A stretch of DNA of 64,000 bases from Vandiemenella viatica (GCA_031002005.1 JARYHS010006964.1:4712001-4776000), one strand, 5' to 3'; shown: positions 44,370 through 56,622, numbered from the stretch's first letter. A program made the numbers and translations. Notes: generated by a model not told the origin, from the letters alone.

Positions 44370-46707
44370 TTCGGAATGGATAGAAACATTCCTCGAGTCG
44401 GAGCGTGGAATGTTAGAAGTCTGATTAGGGCAGGTAGATTAGAAAACCTAAAAAGGAAGATGGAACAACTTAAGTTAGATGTTCTTGGGATTAGCCAGAT
44501 TAAATGGAAAGACGCACAGGATTTCTGGTCTGGGGAACACAGGATAATTAGCACACAAGCTGTCAATGGAGTCACTGGTGTAGCACTTGTAATTAATAAG
44601 AGTAAGGAAATGGGTGAGTTATTATGAACAGTGTAGTGACAGGATTATTTTGATTGGGTTATAAACTAAGCCTGCCCCACACATGTTAGTACAAGTGCTT
44701 ATGCCAATGTTACAGGAAGATGAGGAAGAAATAGAGAAAATTTACACAGAAATTGAAGAATTTATCAAATATGTAAAGGGGGAGGAAAATCTAATAATCA
44801 TGGGTGATTGGAATGTGATAGTGGGAGAAGGAAATGAGGGGAATACTGTAGGAAGTTTTGGTCTAGGAGAAAGAAATGAGCGAGGAAGCAGGTTGTTAGA
44901 ATTTTGTGAAAGATATAAGCTAGTAGTGGCAAACACACTGTTTAAGAACCGTGGAAGAAGGATACGCACCTAGAAACATCCTGGGGATACAGACAGATAT
45001 CAGCTAGATTATATCATGGCCAAACACAGATTCAGGAATTAAGTTCTAGACTGTAAAGCGTACCCAGGAGCAGACATAGACTCTGACCATAATTTGATAG
45101 TAATGAAGTGCAGGCTGAAATTCAAGCAAATAAGGAAGCAGGACAGACTGCAGGTGAATAAACTGAAACAATCTAGTACGAGAGAAAACTTTGCAGAAAT
45201 GGTAGACTAAGGTCTAAGAAGTAACTCTGAAAGGAGCTAAACCAAGGCCGAATGGAATGCATTATAGACAGAAATAACGATAGCTGGTAAAGAAACATTA
45301 GGCTTTAGGGAACAAGCTGCCCGAAAACCTTGGATCACAGAAGAAATTTTGGAACTGATGGATCTGAGGAAAAGGTACAAAAATGCTCAGGATGAAGCAG
45401 GAAGAGAGCAGTACAGGCAATTTAGAAATCAAACAGGAAATGCAAAAAAAAAAGTGTGAAGAAGTAGAAAAGGAAATAGTCATTGCAATAGATGTTGCAT
45501 ATAGGAAGATCAAACAGAATTTTGGAGCACATTAAAGCTGCCGATGGGAAACCTCTTTTAAGCTCAGACGATAGAGCTAACCGATGGAAGGAATATATTG
45601 AGAAACTGTATGATGGGGACGACTTGAACAATAGTGTAATGGAAAAGGAAGGCGATGTCAACATTGATGATTTAAGAGATTCTGTTTTGAGGACAGAACT
45701 TAATAGAGCTCTGAATGACTTGAAAGCAAATAAGGCAGTTTGAATTGATGAGATCCCTGATGAACTTCTTAAATCCCTAAGAGAAGAAGGAATTGAAAGA
45801 TTATTCAAGCTGATATCAGAAAGTTATGGAACAGGAGAAATTCCAATTGATTTTAATAAAAAATATCATATTAACACTTCCGAAGAAAAAAAAAACACAA
45901 GTCAACAAATGTGAGAATTATCGCACCATTAGTCTAACATCACATGCTTCAAAATTACTGACCAGAATAATATACAGAAGAATGGAAACATTATTAGAAG
46001 ACTTAGTGGGTGAAGATCAATTTGGGAATAGGAAAAATCGTGGTACAAGGTAAGCATTTCTGGCTTTAAGATTAATACTGAATGGCATGAACAAAATACT
46101 GAAGGAAGATTTTGGACTGAATATAAATCAAAGCAAGACTAAAGTGATGAAATTTAGCAGAAATGATAGCAATACTAGTAGATTAAATATAAAAATAGGA
46201 TAGGATGCAATTGGAGAAGTAAGTGAATTCTGTTACTTGGAAAGCAAAATTACAACCGATGGCCGAAGTAGGAATGATGTTAAAAGCAGAATAGTACTAA
46301 CCAAAAGAGCCTTCATAAAAAAGAGAAATCGTTTAGTTTCAAATATTGAACTATGAATTAGAAAGAACATTTTAAAACTATGTGTGGAGCATAGCACTTT
46401 ACAGTAGCAAAACATGGACTTTAGGAATACCGGAAAGAAGGAAAATTGAAACATTTGAAATGTGGTGCTACAGAAGAATGTTGAAAATTAAGTGGTCAGA
46501 CAAAGTAAGAGATGAACAAGTTTTGGAAATGATGGGTGAGGAAAGAAGTTTTTGGAAGAAGCTTACAGAAAGAGACAGGTTGGTAGGTCATACTTTGAGA
46601 CATGCTGGATTGGTTAATTAGCTGGTGGGGAGAACAGTCGAAGGTAAGAACTGTAGAGGAAGACAAAGATTAGAATATATGAAGCAGATAATTGAAGACT
46701 TGGATTG
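44370..46707 (+). pseudogene. RTE-like LINE, part before Harbinger copy 2
   Basis: Plus-strand pieces: endonuclease start 'PRVGAWNVRSLIRAGRLENL', 'LKLDVLGISQIKWKDA', 'ENLIIMGDWNVIVGE', 'DSDHNLIVMK'; linker; 'ELNRALNDLKANKAV'; 'CENYRTISLTSHASKLLTRI'; then a jump to 'DFGLNINQSKTKVMKFS', so the polymerase core with the FADD motif is deleted near 46050. It continues 'FEMWCYRRMLKIKWSDKVRD' and is cut by the Harbinger element at TAA 46708-46710. Many stops. The EN pattern 'GAWNVRSL..AG+LE.LK' is usual for RTE-type LINEs; clade is tentative. Confidence 0.85.
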
Positions 46708-46821
46708 TAAGGGCACGGATACACTGCAACCGAATTCGGCCGAGTTTTCACTCTGCCGACTGTTGTGGTTACACTGGCGCGGACTTCGGCAGATTCAGTT
46801 GTCAACATATCGTGTTTCAAG

Positions 46822-47120
46822 ATGGACGAAACTAGCGTTCTTGAAGTGTTGTGTGAGAACTCTCTACTGAGATTTAATATGATGTTTGGTAGTGAAAAAA
46901 GTGAATGGGTAAACGAAATTTTTTCAGAGAGAGAGGCTGAAGGAGAATTTCATACATTATTCTCCAAACTATTGGAACAGCCAATTAAATTTTCAGAATA
47001 CTTCCGAATGAAACCGGAGACATTTTTTTATATTTTGGAAGGAATCCGACCTGCTATAATAAAGTATTCAAATTTCAGGAAATGTATTTCTCCAGAAGAA
47101 AGGCTTGCTGTGACATTGAG
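46822..47120 (+). pseudogene. Harbinger transposase, exon 1 with lost donor (copy 2)
   Basis: Nearly identical to copy 1 exon 1. After 'GTGACATTGAG' copy 1 has gtagtt but copy 2 has tagttg, so the donor GT is gone and the frame runs on to a stop. Transposase made from this copy would be truncated. Confidence 0.88.
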
Positions 47121-48077
47121 TAGTTGAGTCGATTTTATTTAATGCAGGTGCACCTGACTTGTTCCATACCAAATTCTCTGTTCCGCAACCAAATTCATAT
47201 GTATTTCTTCAAAGTTTTCCTCAGGATACAGTTCATTTGATTTAAAAAATATATATATATATATATATGATGTGTACTTTAGTACCTGCACGAAAATTTT
47301 AATTTCGTATGGAACAGTGGGTATCTTTATTTTTAATCTTAATAACTATGCACTGAAATTTTAACTGCGTGTATTGGGAAAGCTAAGGGTACTTGAGACA
47401 CTTCAATTTCGTTTTATTAGTAACAAAATTTGAAATGGCAATGCTGGCATTCTGTTAATACTTGATCTATGTAGTAGCTATTCAGAAGAAACCAGTTGGC
47501 TAGATGATCAGTTACAGATTTTCTGGAGAGTTTTAATTTTTTGTGATCTCTCAGTAAATATTTGTGTGTATGAACTTGGTTATTTTTCTTCAATTAGTTG
47601 TCACTAATCCAATGAATGAATGAATATTGCTAGAAATCCTACTTTGTTAGCTCTTATTTGGTAATAACAGACTTTAAAGAAAGCCTTACATAACACAGAG
47701 GTTGACAACAAAAACATCAGTGGTGCATGTGGAAATACTTGAGAAAGACAACCTAGGGATAGATGAGACACATTTCAAGTATCCATGTGTTAAAAACAGC
47801 AACATTTTTAGTAGTTACTTTTGATATATTTTCTATAGAAATTCACTAAACTACAGGGAATATAATCCATTTCTTATATAATTATGAAAGATAGGCCTAC
47901 TTGTAAATACAATACAGTACAATTTATAAACTTCTACTTTACAAAAAATTAAAAACTATGTTTTTTTTATTTTTAAAAAATTCCAAAGTTTTACAAAAGG
48001 AAGGATGGTCACAGTTACCATAGAAAAAAAATTGCAGGAAGCCCACAGTGAAGTAGTTCTCTTTCCTATTGATGTCA

Positions 48078-48178
48078 TTAGAGGTGGTAAAGGGCTGGGG
48101 GTAAGGAATGGGAAGGAATTGAGCCATGGATTTTTGGGGGATGCATCCCAGCATTTGCCTGGAGAGATTTGTGGATAT
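48078..48178. mobile_element. SINE-derived fragment in transposase intron (copy 2)
   Basis: Same fragment at the same position as 19640-19738 in copy 1, nearly identical. It was therefore part of the Harbinger element before the copies split. Confidence 0.7.
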
Positions 48179-48969
48179 TAATTCAAGAGGCCTAAAATTA
48201 TGTTACAACTATTGATGAAGGATGTATAGAAATGTTGATAACGGTTCGTTTTCCAGTGTCAAAAAATTATTTTACCAGTTTCATTTTTAAATTTGGATCT
48301 GGTGGAATTTTTATTGAATAATCTTTGAACCTGTAATTGTTGTTACACCAATTTGCATCACTGATTAGGCTGTTTTTAAATAAGGGTTAATTTTCTAACT
48401 AAATGTAATTGTGTAGGTATACATCTAGAGCATTTTTTTTTATTGAAAGTTGAACTTAACAGTAAGTTATGTTTTATTTATGCATGCACTTAATATTACT
48501 GTAAGCCTTTTTTAATAATAAACAAAATTCCAACCTCTTTCTTATGTACCCCTAACGTCCAGCTCAAGTATCCCCAGTGTGGGAATACTTAACCCAGGTT
48601 TCAAGAGTTTAAAGAAGTATTTTTTACATCATATAAAATGCGAAACATGTCAATGTTTTTAAATTTTTGAACTGAGGAAACATTGTTCCTCTAAACACAA
48701 CATATAAAAATTTAAAAGCTGTTAGGTGATAGCTAAAAAAATATTTATCTTAAAAGTGGGTCATTTATCCCTACTCTCAATGATCAATACAGCCTGTTCT
48801 ATTGCCAACTGAAATCGAAAATTCCTGAGAAGGTGTGATCAGAAATAAAAATAATTATTTATGATATAATTTATATATTTTATTCAAATATACAAACAAT
48901 AATTTTATGACATAATTTAAATATAAAAATAATCAATTATGAAACTATGGTTTTCTGTTGGGCCTCTGA

Positions 48970-49679
48970 AATTTACATATCACTCTTTTTCATTTTGATT
49001 CGACCATGGGGCTAAATATGAACGCACATCCAATGGAACCACAGTGTCTGACAAGGGTACATGGTGTGGGGAAGACGAAGAAGAAGATACCGAGATTTCC
49101 TCTTCCATCAAAATTTTTTGAATTTGAGTCCTCACTGCCAGTTTTCTTTGCATGGGGATTGCACGAAAATGTGGCAATAGACTCATCAGAAAATAATAGT
49201 CTTCATCTTTTACCTCATCAACTGAGGTGGATGAATTTCTAATTCTTTCCAAATGTTCAATTTTTCTTTGCTCTAATGCAAGAAACTGAGACACCCTGTC
49301 AATTTTAGCTCATTTAGATTTCGCTTTCAGAATTGGTCTCTTGAAATTATCAGTATTTACACTGCCACTATTGTCACTGTGCACGTCAATATCAGTAGTA
49401 GCAGCGTTGGCTTCTTCACAAGATTTAGACGAAGTTTCATACATCACTTGATCTTCTTCCAAATCTTGAGTTTGGGAAGTATCATCTGGTGCATTACAGG
49501 GTGAGAGTTGTATGTTACTCATCTTGGGCGGAATACGTCACAAAGAAATGAAAGTTGGTCATAAAACTTCCACGTAGTGACGTGCTTTGCTTCGCTGCCA
49601 GTAGGTTGATTGAGTTTTTTCATGTGTTCTTTGCAAAACATGTCTCGCAAGCTTCCCCATTTCCCTTTAACAACACTAC
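48970..49679 (-). pseudogene. MADF/BESS protein, exon 2, broken (copy 2)
   Basis: Matches copy 1 exon 2 but carries a 7-base deletion near 49521 ('actcatcttgggc' against 'actcatcatttttcttgggc') and a nonsense codon near 49311 where copy 1 has Arg in 'AKSKRAKID'. Only pieces 49522-49310 and 49294-48980 stay open. The BESS-like end is preserved in the latter. Confidence 0.88.
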
Positions 49680-51299
49680 CTGTAAATCAAGAACAAGAAT
49701 TGTAACCAATTAATGAGATACCACTACCTGACTGAAACAAGAACGAAATAATTACTTACATCAGTTATATTTTTGTTTATTTATTAGGGTAATCAATATT
49801 GGAGTATTTAGTTATATATTAATTTCTTTTATTTACTTATTTTTTCAGATATCTTTCAACTGGTATAGCATACAGATCTTTGGCTTTTTCATATAGGATA
49901 GCTCACTCCACTATTGTCAAGATAGTGTATGATACGTGCGACGCTATTTGGGAGTGTTTTGTTGGTCGGCACATGCCTTCTCCGACAAAAGATTCACTCA
50001 AAAAGAATGCTGAGACATTTGAGGAACTATGGAATTTCCCAAATTGTGTTGCTGCCATTGATGGTAAACATGTGCGTATAAAATGTCCTAAGTTATCTGG
50101 ATCCAAATATTACAACTACAAAAATTTCTTCTCTGTGATTATTCAGGGTCTGGTTGATACGAACTATAGATTCATAAGTATAGATGTTGGTGCTTATGGA
50201 AGACAAAGTGATAGTGGTGTTTTTCATGAGTCTAATTTGTTTAGCCACATAGAAAATGGAACTTTTCCTTTCCCCGGACCAAGAAAACTCACAGGATCTG
50301 ATACCATGCTTCCATACATCATTCTTGGAGATCAAGGTTACCCTCTCAAGGAATACTTAATGCGCCCTTATCCAACAACTAATGTGAATATTCCACATGA
50401 TGTTGAAATTTACAACAAAAGGCATAGTCGAGCCAGAAAAACTGTGGAATGTGCATTTGGTTTACTCGTTGTAAAATGGAGATGCTTGAAGACTGAGCTG
50501 CAAGTCAACCCTGACCATGTGGAAAAAATAGTTTCTGCTGTATGCTTGTTGCACAATATAATCATTGATAAAGAGGGAATAGATGAGAATTGGTTCCAAC
50601 AACATGAGCCTACAACTGCACCTTCTGCAGGATCTAGGCGCTATAACAGAGCAAGACGCGAAGCTTATAACATTCGTGATCAGTTCAAACAGTAGGTGGG
50701 TCATTCCATGTCAAATCAACACAATTTTTGAACATTTTTTATCTTACCATCTCCAATCTTGATGAAATTTAGTATATTAGAAATTGACATAAACACAAAG
50801 AATATTCCAAAATATTAAATTGATATGTCTTTTGGTTTTGGAGTTACAGGGCTCTAAAGTTGCCAGATTTGACCAAAAAGTGCATGATCGGCATGTTTAA
50901 AAATTGCTTTTGCCGTTCACCAAATTAAGATAGGCAGTTGAACAAGATGTCATTTTAAAGCTCTTTTTATGGTCTTTCATATGATATGCAACAATACAAG
51001 ATTTTCTTTTAAAAAATTTTTTTATTTAAAATTAAAATTTTTAAATTTAATTTTTTTAAAAAGCCAATTTTTTAAAATTTTGAAAAAAATCTCATAACTT
51101 ATTCATAATATTGTTAACAAATTCTGAAAGTTTCATTTTGGGATCATGATGGGTTCTCGTGGTACAAGAGCTTTTGTTTTGGAATGCTTGTTAAAAATTA
51201 CAGAAATGGAAATGAAAATTTTTCAGGCAATTTTAATAACTTTATCTCAATCTAATAATTTAACACATATTAAAGTATTAATATTTACAGCACATTAAT

Positions 51300-52438
51300 T
51301 TTACAATATTTAAAAATTTTTGAAAACTTACACACTATCAGAAACTTTAAAAAACCTTTGCCATTTAGTGTTGCTGCTTTCGATGAAATTGACAAACTTT
51401 CACTAGTTTTTAAAGTTTCCACTTCAGGAAGAGTGAACATTCTGCCTGTTGGAGTTGTTGGATTAACTAGATGCAGAATATCTACTAAAGGAATCCACAA
51501 TACATCTGGATTTCTTGGATAGGAAAACGATGGTGAAGGACCAGCTGGTTTGAGGAATGTCACTTTTATTTCATCGATGCTTTCACTTTTCTCTAAAACG
51601 TATGCAAGCCACCAATTGTTGCTATACACAGCAGTGATGTATCCATTGATATCAGCAAATGAGAGCTTTTCTTGTCATGATATAACTGTTTGTTGTAATA
51701 AACTTTGTGACAAGGAAAATGTCTTTACAACCATTTTAGTTGAGGATACTGCAGGTATAAAAGCATGAAATTTTTGCGTCCCTTGAATTGTCACTATTTT
51801 TAAAGTGCTCATCTTTTTCCTGGTATCTGGACTGGACAAAATTCCCTTAACCTTTAAAAGCTTCTTTGTATGACAAACCATATAGTTAGGACATTAAATT
51901 CTACATTATTTTCCTGATACTCCATGATTCAGGAAAACAAGTGAGAATCATAAGCTTTGTTTTCTTGTTGTTTGAACTTCTAAATTTAGCTTTCAGATTG
52001 CTTAAAACTGTTTCGCTAGGATCTTCAATATCACTTTCAGAAGACTCTGTTTCATCAAAAATTTTACGTTTTATGGCAGAATTAATTTTTTGAATCTTTT
52101 TTTTTATACTTTTTAATTTTGACTTTTTTAATATCCAAAGGAGATTCCCCTAACTCCTAAAGAGATATGTTGAGAGACTGAACAACCTCTCACTATGAAA
52201 CAAAAGGAGGGTCAATTTCGCATTTTGACTCTGTATCATTAGTGACATCTTGAGAGGATGAACATTGGCCCTCTTGCTCTTTTTTAAGCACTCCTAACTG
52301 TTTTCTGCAGCTATCACATAATTTAGCAATGTTTGGCATTTTAGAAAATAATTTACACATCCATTCAGAAACAGTTCTTAATCCTTTCTTATTATAAACA
52401 TGATTAACCTTTTTAAATGGGTTAAAACAGTGCAGCAT
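51300..52438 (-). pseudogene. Decayed protein of the long-TIR element, function unknown
   Basis: Minus strand. N-terminal piece 52438-52193 has 'CFNPFKKVNHVYNKKGLRTV' and 'AKLCDSCRKQLGVLK', a possible metal-binding C-x2-C pair. The middle (about 51990-51780) has 'VCHTKKLLKVKGILSSPD'. The C-terminal piece 51629-51285 has 'NNWWLAYVLEKSES' and 'GPSPSFSYPRNPDVLWIP', then 'TTPTGRMFTL'. I recall similar blocks in uncharacterised repeat-encoded proteins of invertebrates, but cannot name the family. The gene is shifted, has stops, and appears to have lost a central part. Confidence 0.55.
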
Positions 52439-52530
52439 AGGGTATCTACCCCCTTTTTCCGTCTTTACTTATTGTTTTCAAGTTTTAAAGATTTTTTTTA
52501 CAAAATAAACAAGATTATTAATATAAGAAC

Positions 52531-52783
52531 GAAGACTTTCCCGGCGTATGACTGCAATGTAGTCTTCACGGGTGTACCGCCGGATAGTGTTGTGGAAACA
52601 CAATATTTCGACGGCTGGCTCTGCCGTCTTCTTCAGGTGATGAGACATGTGTAATGGTCGGCTGACCCACAGTCAGCCGACCATTACACATGTCTCATCA
52701 CCTGAAGAAGACGGCAGAGCCAGCCGTCGAAATATTGTGTTTCCACAACACTATCCGGCGGTACACCCGTGAAGACTACATTG
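52531..52783. repeat. Fold-back insert with 112-base perfect arms
   Basis: Arms 52555-52666 and 52672-52783 are exact reverse complements by eye, separated by five bases. The left arm is preceded by 24 unmatched bases. Flanks carry a near-perfect 18-20 base duplication 'aagattattaat(at)aagaac' (52511-52530 and 52784-52801), which is the length expected for target-primed retrotransposition. The arms contain 'ctgaaga', a GC stem and 'gaaa' in the order of a hammerhead-type core (52702-52732), though one extra base spoils the fit. A Penelope-like terminal fragment is the best guess. Confidence 0.75.
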
Positions 52784-53616
52784 AAGATTATTAATAAGAA
52801 CATAAAGCACAAACACCGAAGACTAAACACCAGTATACAATTGTGATCACAACCAACCACTGTTGTTACTATAATCTCCAAAACTGATCTGATTGTGCCC
52901 GTTTCAAAATGTCAGAACATGAATCTACGTGTCAGAACATGAATAAGTTAGGAAAATTATACAGCTAAAATTCTCATATTTCCATAGATTGGACCAAGGA
53001 AAGCTGTATGAAAGAATTATATTTAATTTTATATCATGTGTGCTAGTTTTTGTAACTTTATTAAAGCAGCACTGCATTAATGAAGAACGTTTTCTGCAAA
53101 CACTCAAAATTGAAATTTCTTATATCATGTTAATCCATCATGATCCCAAAATGAAACTTTCAGAATTTATTAACAATAATATGAATAAACTATGAGATTT
53201 TTTTCAAAATTTTAAAAGATTGGCTTTTTAAGAAAATTAAATTTAAAAATTTTAATTTTAATTAAAAAAAATTTTTAAAAGAAAATCTTGTATTGTTACA
53301 TATCATATGAAAGGCCATAAAAAGAGCTTTAAAATGACATCTTGTTCAAAGGCCTATCTTAATTAGGTGAACGGCAAATGAAATTTTTAAACATGCCGAT
53401 CATGCACGTTTTGGTCAAATCTGGCAACTTTAGAGCCCTGTAACTACAAAACCAGAAGACATATCAAATTAATATTAGAGAATTTTCACAATACTTACAT
53501 CATCATTCAGTACACTAAATTTCATTACAATCTGAAAATGTCAGTTTTAAACTCTGTGTTGATTTGACATGGAATGACCCAGGTACTTCAGTGGACCAGG
53601 AGTGGTTGACTTTTGA

Positions 53617-54476
53617 ATATAAAATGTACTACTTGAATTTTGTTTATTTCTTGTCTATTTAAAAATAAAATTGAGTCTGGTATACTGTTGTTTGATTGTT
53701 GATTCCTGTGCACTGAATCCATTACACTATTTTTCTGGTAAAGTTTAAGGTCCTAATTCAATAAGTCCTAAATGAAATGTGTATTTTCTATACAACAAGA
53801 ATTAGAGATGAGACCACATGTGCCATTTCTTAAGTGTTTATATAAAAAACAAAAAACTGTAATACAGGGTACCCTGACCAGTGAGTGAACAGGCCCCAGT
53901 GAATGAACAGTATGGGGAATTTGTTTAAAAATAAGCTAATTTCTTTATGTGAAGCCTTTAGTTTGGCATCACTGGCTTCCTAGTTCATTCTGGAACCTAA
54001 AATGCACTTGATTACATGTATGTTAAGTTTCATTTAGATAGAAAAATGGTAGAATGTTTTTGTTCATGTGGACTGTGGATCCAGCACTAAATTAGTAGGC
54101 TACTTAAGAGAAGCAATCAAGAATTTCATATTGTTTGGTGTTCATGTGGTACATCTAATAAGTGATACTATAATTAAGAAAGATCAAGGTAGGCCTACAT
54201 TTTTAACAGTTTTAATCTTAGCATGATGGTTTTGTTAGAGTTAAAGGTGAGGTGTTCATTTCAGGATCTCACATATACCTCAAACCAATAAATGAACAGG
54301 CATTCCTTCACTGGAATTTTTCCATAAAGTGAAATTCTTAAGAGTATGCTCATTTTTTCTTATCACTAAACCTTGCTGACCATGCAAAATCTACTGAATA
54401 AACAAATTGTAGCCTGTAACCAATAAATGAACAGCAAAAAGAATCAATATTCCTTCACTGGTAAACAAAATTTTCT
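53617..54476. other. Harbinger copy 2, sequence between the transposase and the palindromic insert
   Basis: Corresponds to about 22300-23107 of copy 1 with small indels. No gene recognised in it. Confidence 0.7.
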
Positions 54477-55751
54477 GGGTAAATCCTAGCCTGCGATACC
54501 GCCACTGACTGGCGTTGACGTGACGTCATAGTGACGTTGTTGTGACGTATTCGCTGTCGAGTTACCAACATAATCATGTTACTAACGGGACTGCAGGGAA
54601 AGTAGGGGTTTTCGGGCGGGGAGAAATCATAGCAACAAAATTTTTTCGTATGGTATTAAAATTCTATATAGTGGAATCGCCTTCTAGGATTAAACCCACC
54701 CACTAAATTCTATATCGCGATACCGGTTGCGGGGAGAAATCACAGCAATAAAATTTTTTCTTATCGTATTAAAATTCTATACAGTGGAATCGCCATCTAG
54801 GATTAAACCCACCCACTAAATTCTATATCGCGATACCTTTTATATCGCGATGGGAGAAATCAAAGCAACGAAAAGATAATTTTTTTCGTATGGTTCGGAA
54901 TCGCCGTCTAGGATTAAACCCACCCACTAAATTCTATATCGCGAAACCTTTTATATCGCGATATGAGAAATTAAAGCAACGAAAAGATAATTTTTTTCGT
55001 ATAGTTTGAAAACTTTATAGCGGAATCGCCGTCTAGGATTAAATCCACCCACTAAATTCTAAATCGCGATACCAGTTGCAGTGAATTCTATATCACCGGG
55101 AAAAAATGAGCCGTTTCGTATAACATACGAAACTGATTTTATTCGCGCAACCGGTATCGCGGTATAGAATTTAGTGGGTGGGTTTAATCCTAGAAGGCGA
55201 TTCCACTATATAGAATTTTAATACCATAAGAAGAAATTTTGTTGCTGTGATTTCTCCCCGCAACCGGTATCGCGATATAGAATTTAGTGGGTGGGTTTAA
55301 TCCTAGAAGGCGATTCCACTATATAGAATTTTAATACCATAAGAAAAAATTTTGTTGCTGTGATTTCTCCCCGCAACCGGTATCGCGATAGAGAATTTAG
55401 TGGGTGGGTTTAATCCTAGAAGGCGATTCCACTATATAGAATTTTAATACGATAAGAAAAAATTTTGTTGCTGTGATTTCTCCCCGCAACCGGTATCGCG
55501 ATATAGAATTTAGTGGGTGGGTTTAATCCTAGAAGGCGATTCCACTATATAGAATTTTAATACCATACGAAAAAATTTTGTTGCTATGATTTCTCCCCGC
55601 CCGAAAACCCCTACTTTCCCTGCAGTCCCGTTAGTAACATGATTATGTTGGCAACTCGACAGCGAATACGTCACAACAACGTCACTATGACGTCACGTCA
55701 ACGCTAGTCAGTGGCGGTATGGCAGGCGGTATCGCAGGCTAGGATTAAACC
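54477..55751. mobile_element. Large palindromic hAT-like element built of 113-base units
   Basis: Flanked by the 8-base duplication 'aattttct' (54469-54476, 55752-55759), of which copy 1 has a single one. Ends are inverted: 'gggtaaatcctagcctgcga' and, read inward from the right, 'ggtttaatcctagcctgcga'. Within, a 113-base unit is repeated about four times on each side in opposite orientation: right-hand units begin 'ggtttaatcctaga' at 55181, 55294, 55407 and 55520; left-hand counterparts lie at about 54685, 54798, 54909 and 55034. No coding capacity. The 8-base duplication suggests hAT mobilisation. Confidence 0.9.
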
Positions 55752-56205
55752 AATTTTCTTTCTTTCTAAATAGGTCATATAAACAATTTATAACCTAAAT
55801 ACAACTTGTATCCATATAGTAAAACGCCAGACTCTCATATTTACGCTATTATGAATAGTCTAGCTTTTGCAGGTTGCAAATAAGCAAGAACAATTGGATT
55901 AGTAATTATTTTTTTTCTCAAGTTGTTTAAACCCAAATGGTTACAGCCAAATACAGCATTTTAAATAGTCAACATACAAAGGGTTACCACTTTTTAAAAA
56001 CAACTTTAAACTCTTTAATTGTCCATTCATTGGTCTGATTAGGCTACCTTCACAGGGATGGAATATAGGACTTTAGAAGTAGTATTAATCGATTCGGCGT
56101 ACCGTAAAACATATGCAAAGTATAAAATTATAAAAATATTAACCTTATGAAAAATATAGCATCAGTATCTAATAATAATTTTGTAGCGGTAGGTTAGGTA
56201 CTTAC

Positions 56206-56338
56206 TTTCAAGATTCATAAGATCAGAAATCTCCTGCCATAGTTTTCTGCTAATATCTCTATTATGATAAGATTTTGATGAAGTATCCCACAATGGTTTT
56301 CTTTCTTGAACCAACACGATCAGAAATTCTAAATCCAT
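56206..56338 (-). pseudogene. MADF/BESS protein, exon 1 (copy 2)
   Basis: Same length (133 bases) and donor as copy 1 exon 1, with small changes ('FLIVL' for 'FPIVL'). Open by itself, but exon 2 of this copy is broken. Confidence 0.8.
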
Positions 56339-56622
56339 GGCGATACAACAAGCAGAACAAGTAGCGAAGACAACAAAAAGTAGCCAAAGCTCCAACCAAC
56401 GCAAAGACTACAACAAAACACGATCGCGTTCGGCCTAATGAAACAAAAGTATTTGGTCGGCGACGGAAGTCGGCTGACGGGCTGAATATGGCGGAGTTCC
56501 GCCGACTAGGTCGGTCGTAGTGTAACCGGTTTCCATATTTAGCGTACGTTTGTTTGTTCGGCCGACATCGGCCATATTCGGCAGAGTGAATTATCGGCCG
56601 AAGTCGCTTGCAGTGTAACCGT

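Larger units (their letters stand above)
50695..53582 (-). mobile_element. Long-TIR DNA element of poorly known type
   Basis: Inserted in Harbinger exon 2 and absent from copy 1, so the borders are well defined. Both ends start (after two or three differing bases) with 'gggtcattccatgtcaaatc', and inverted similarity runs on for about 480 bases (50695-51170 against 53110-53582) with drift and indels. The flanking duplication is only TA or GTA. It encodes one decayed protein on the minus strand with no transposase motif I can name. It holds a fold-back insert at 52531-52783. Confidence 0.85.
49849..53616 (+). pseudogene. Harbinger transposase, exon 2 split by an insert (copy 2)
   Basis: 49849-50694 encodes the DDE domain without internal stop and has TGG where copy 1 has TAG ('EELWNFPNC'). 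All three acidic motifs are present. The last ten or so codons are separated by the 2.9-kb element 50695-53582 and resume at 53586 ('FSGPGVVDF', TGA at 53614-53616). With the lost exon 1 donor this copy is also dead, but in different places from copy 1. Confidence 0.9.
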
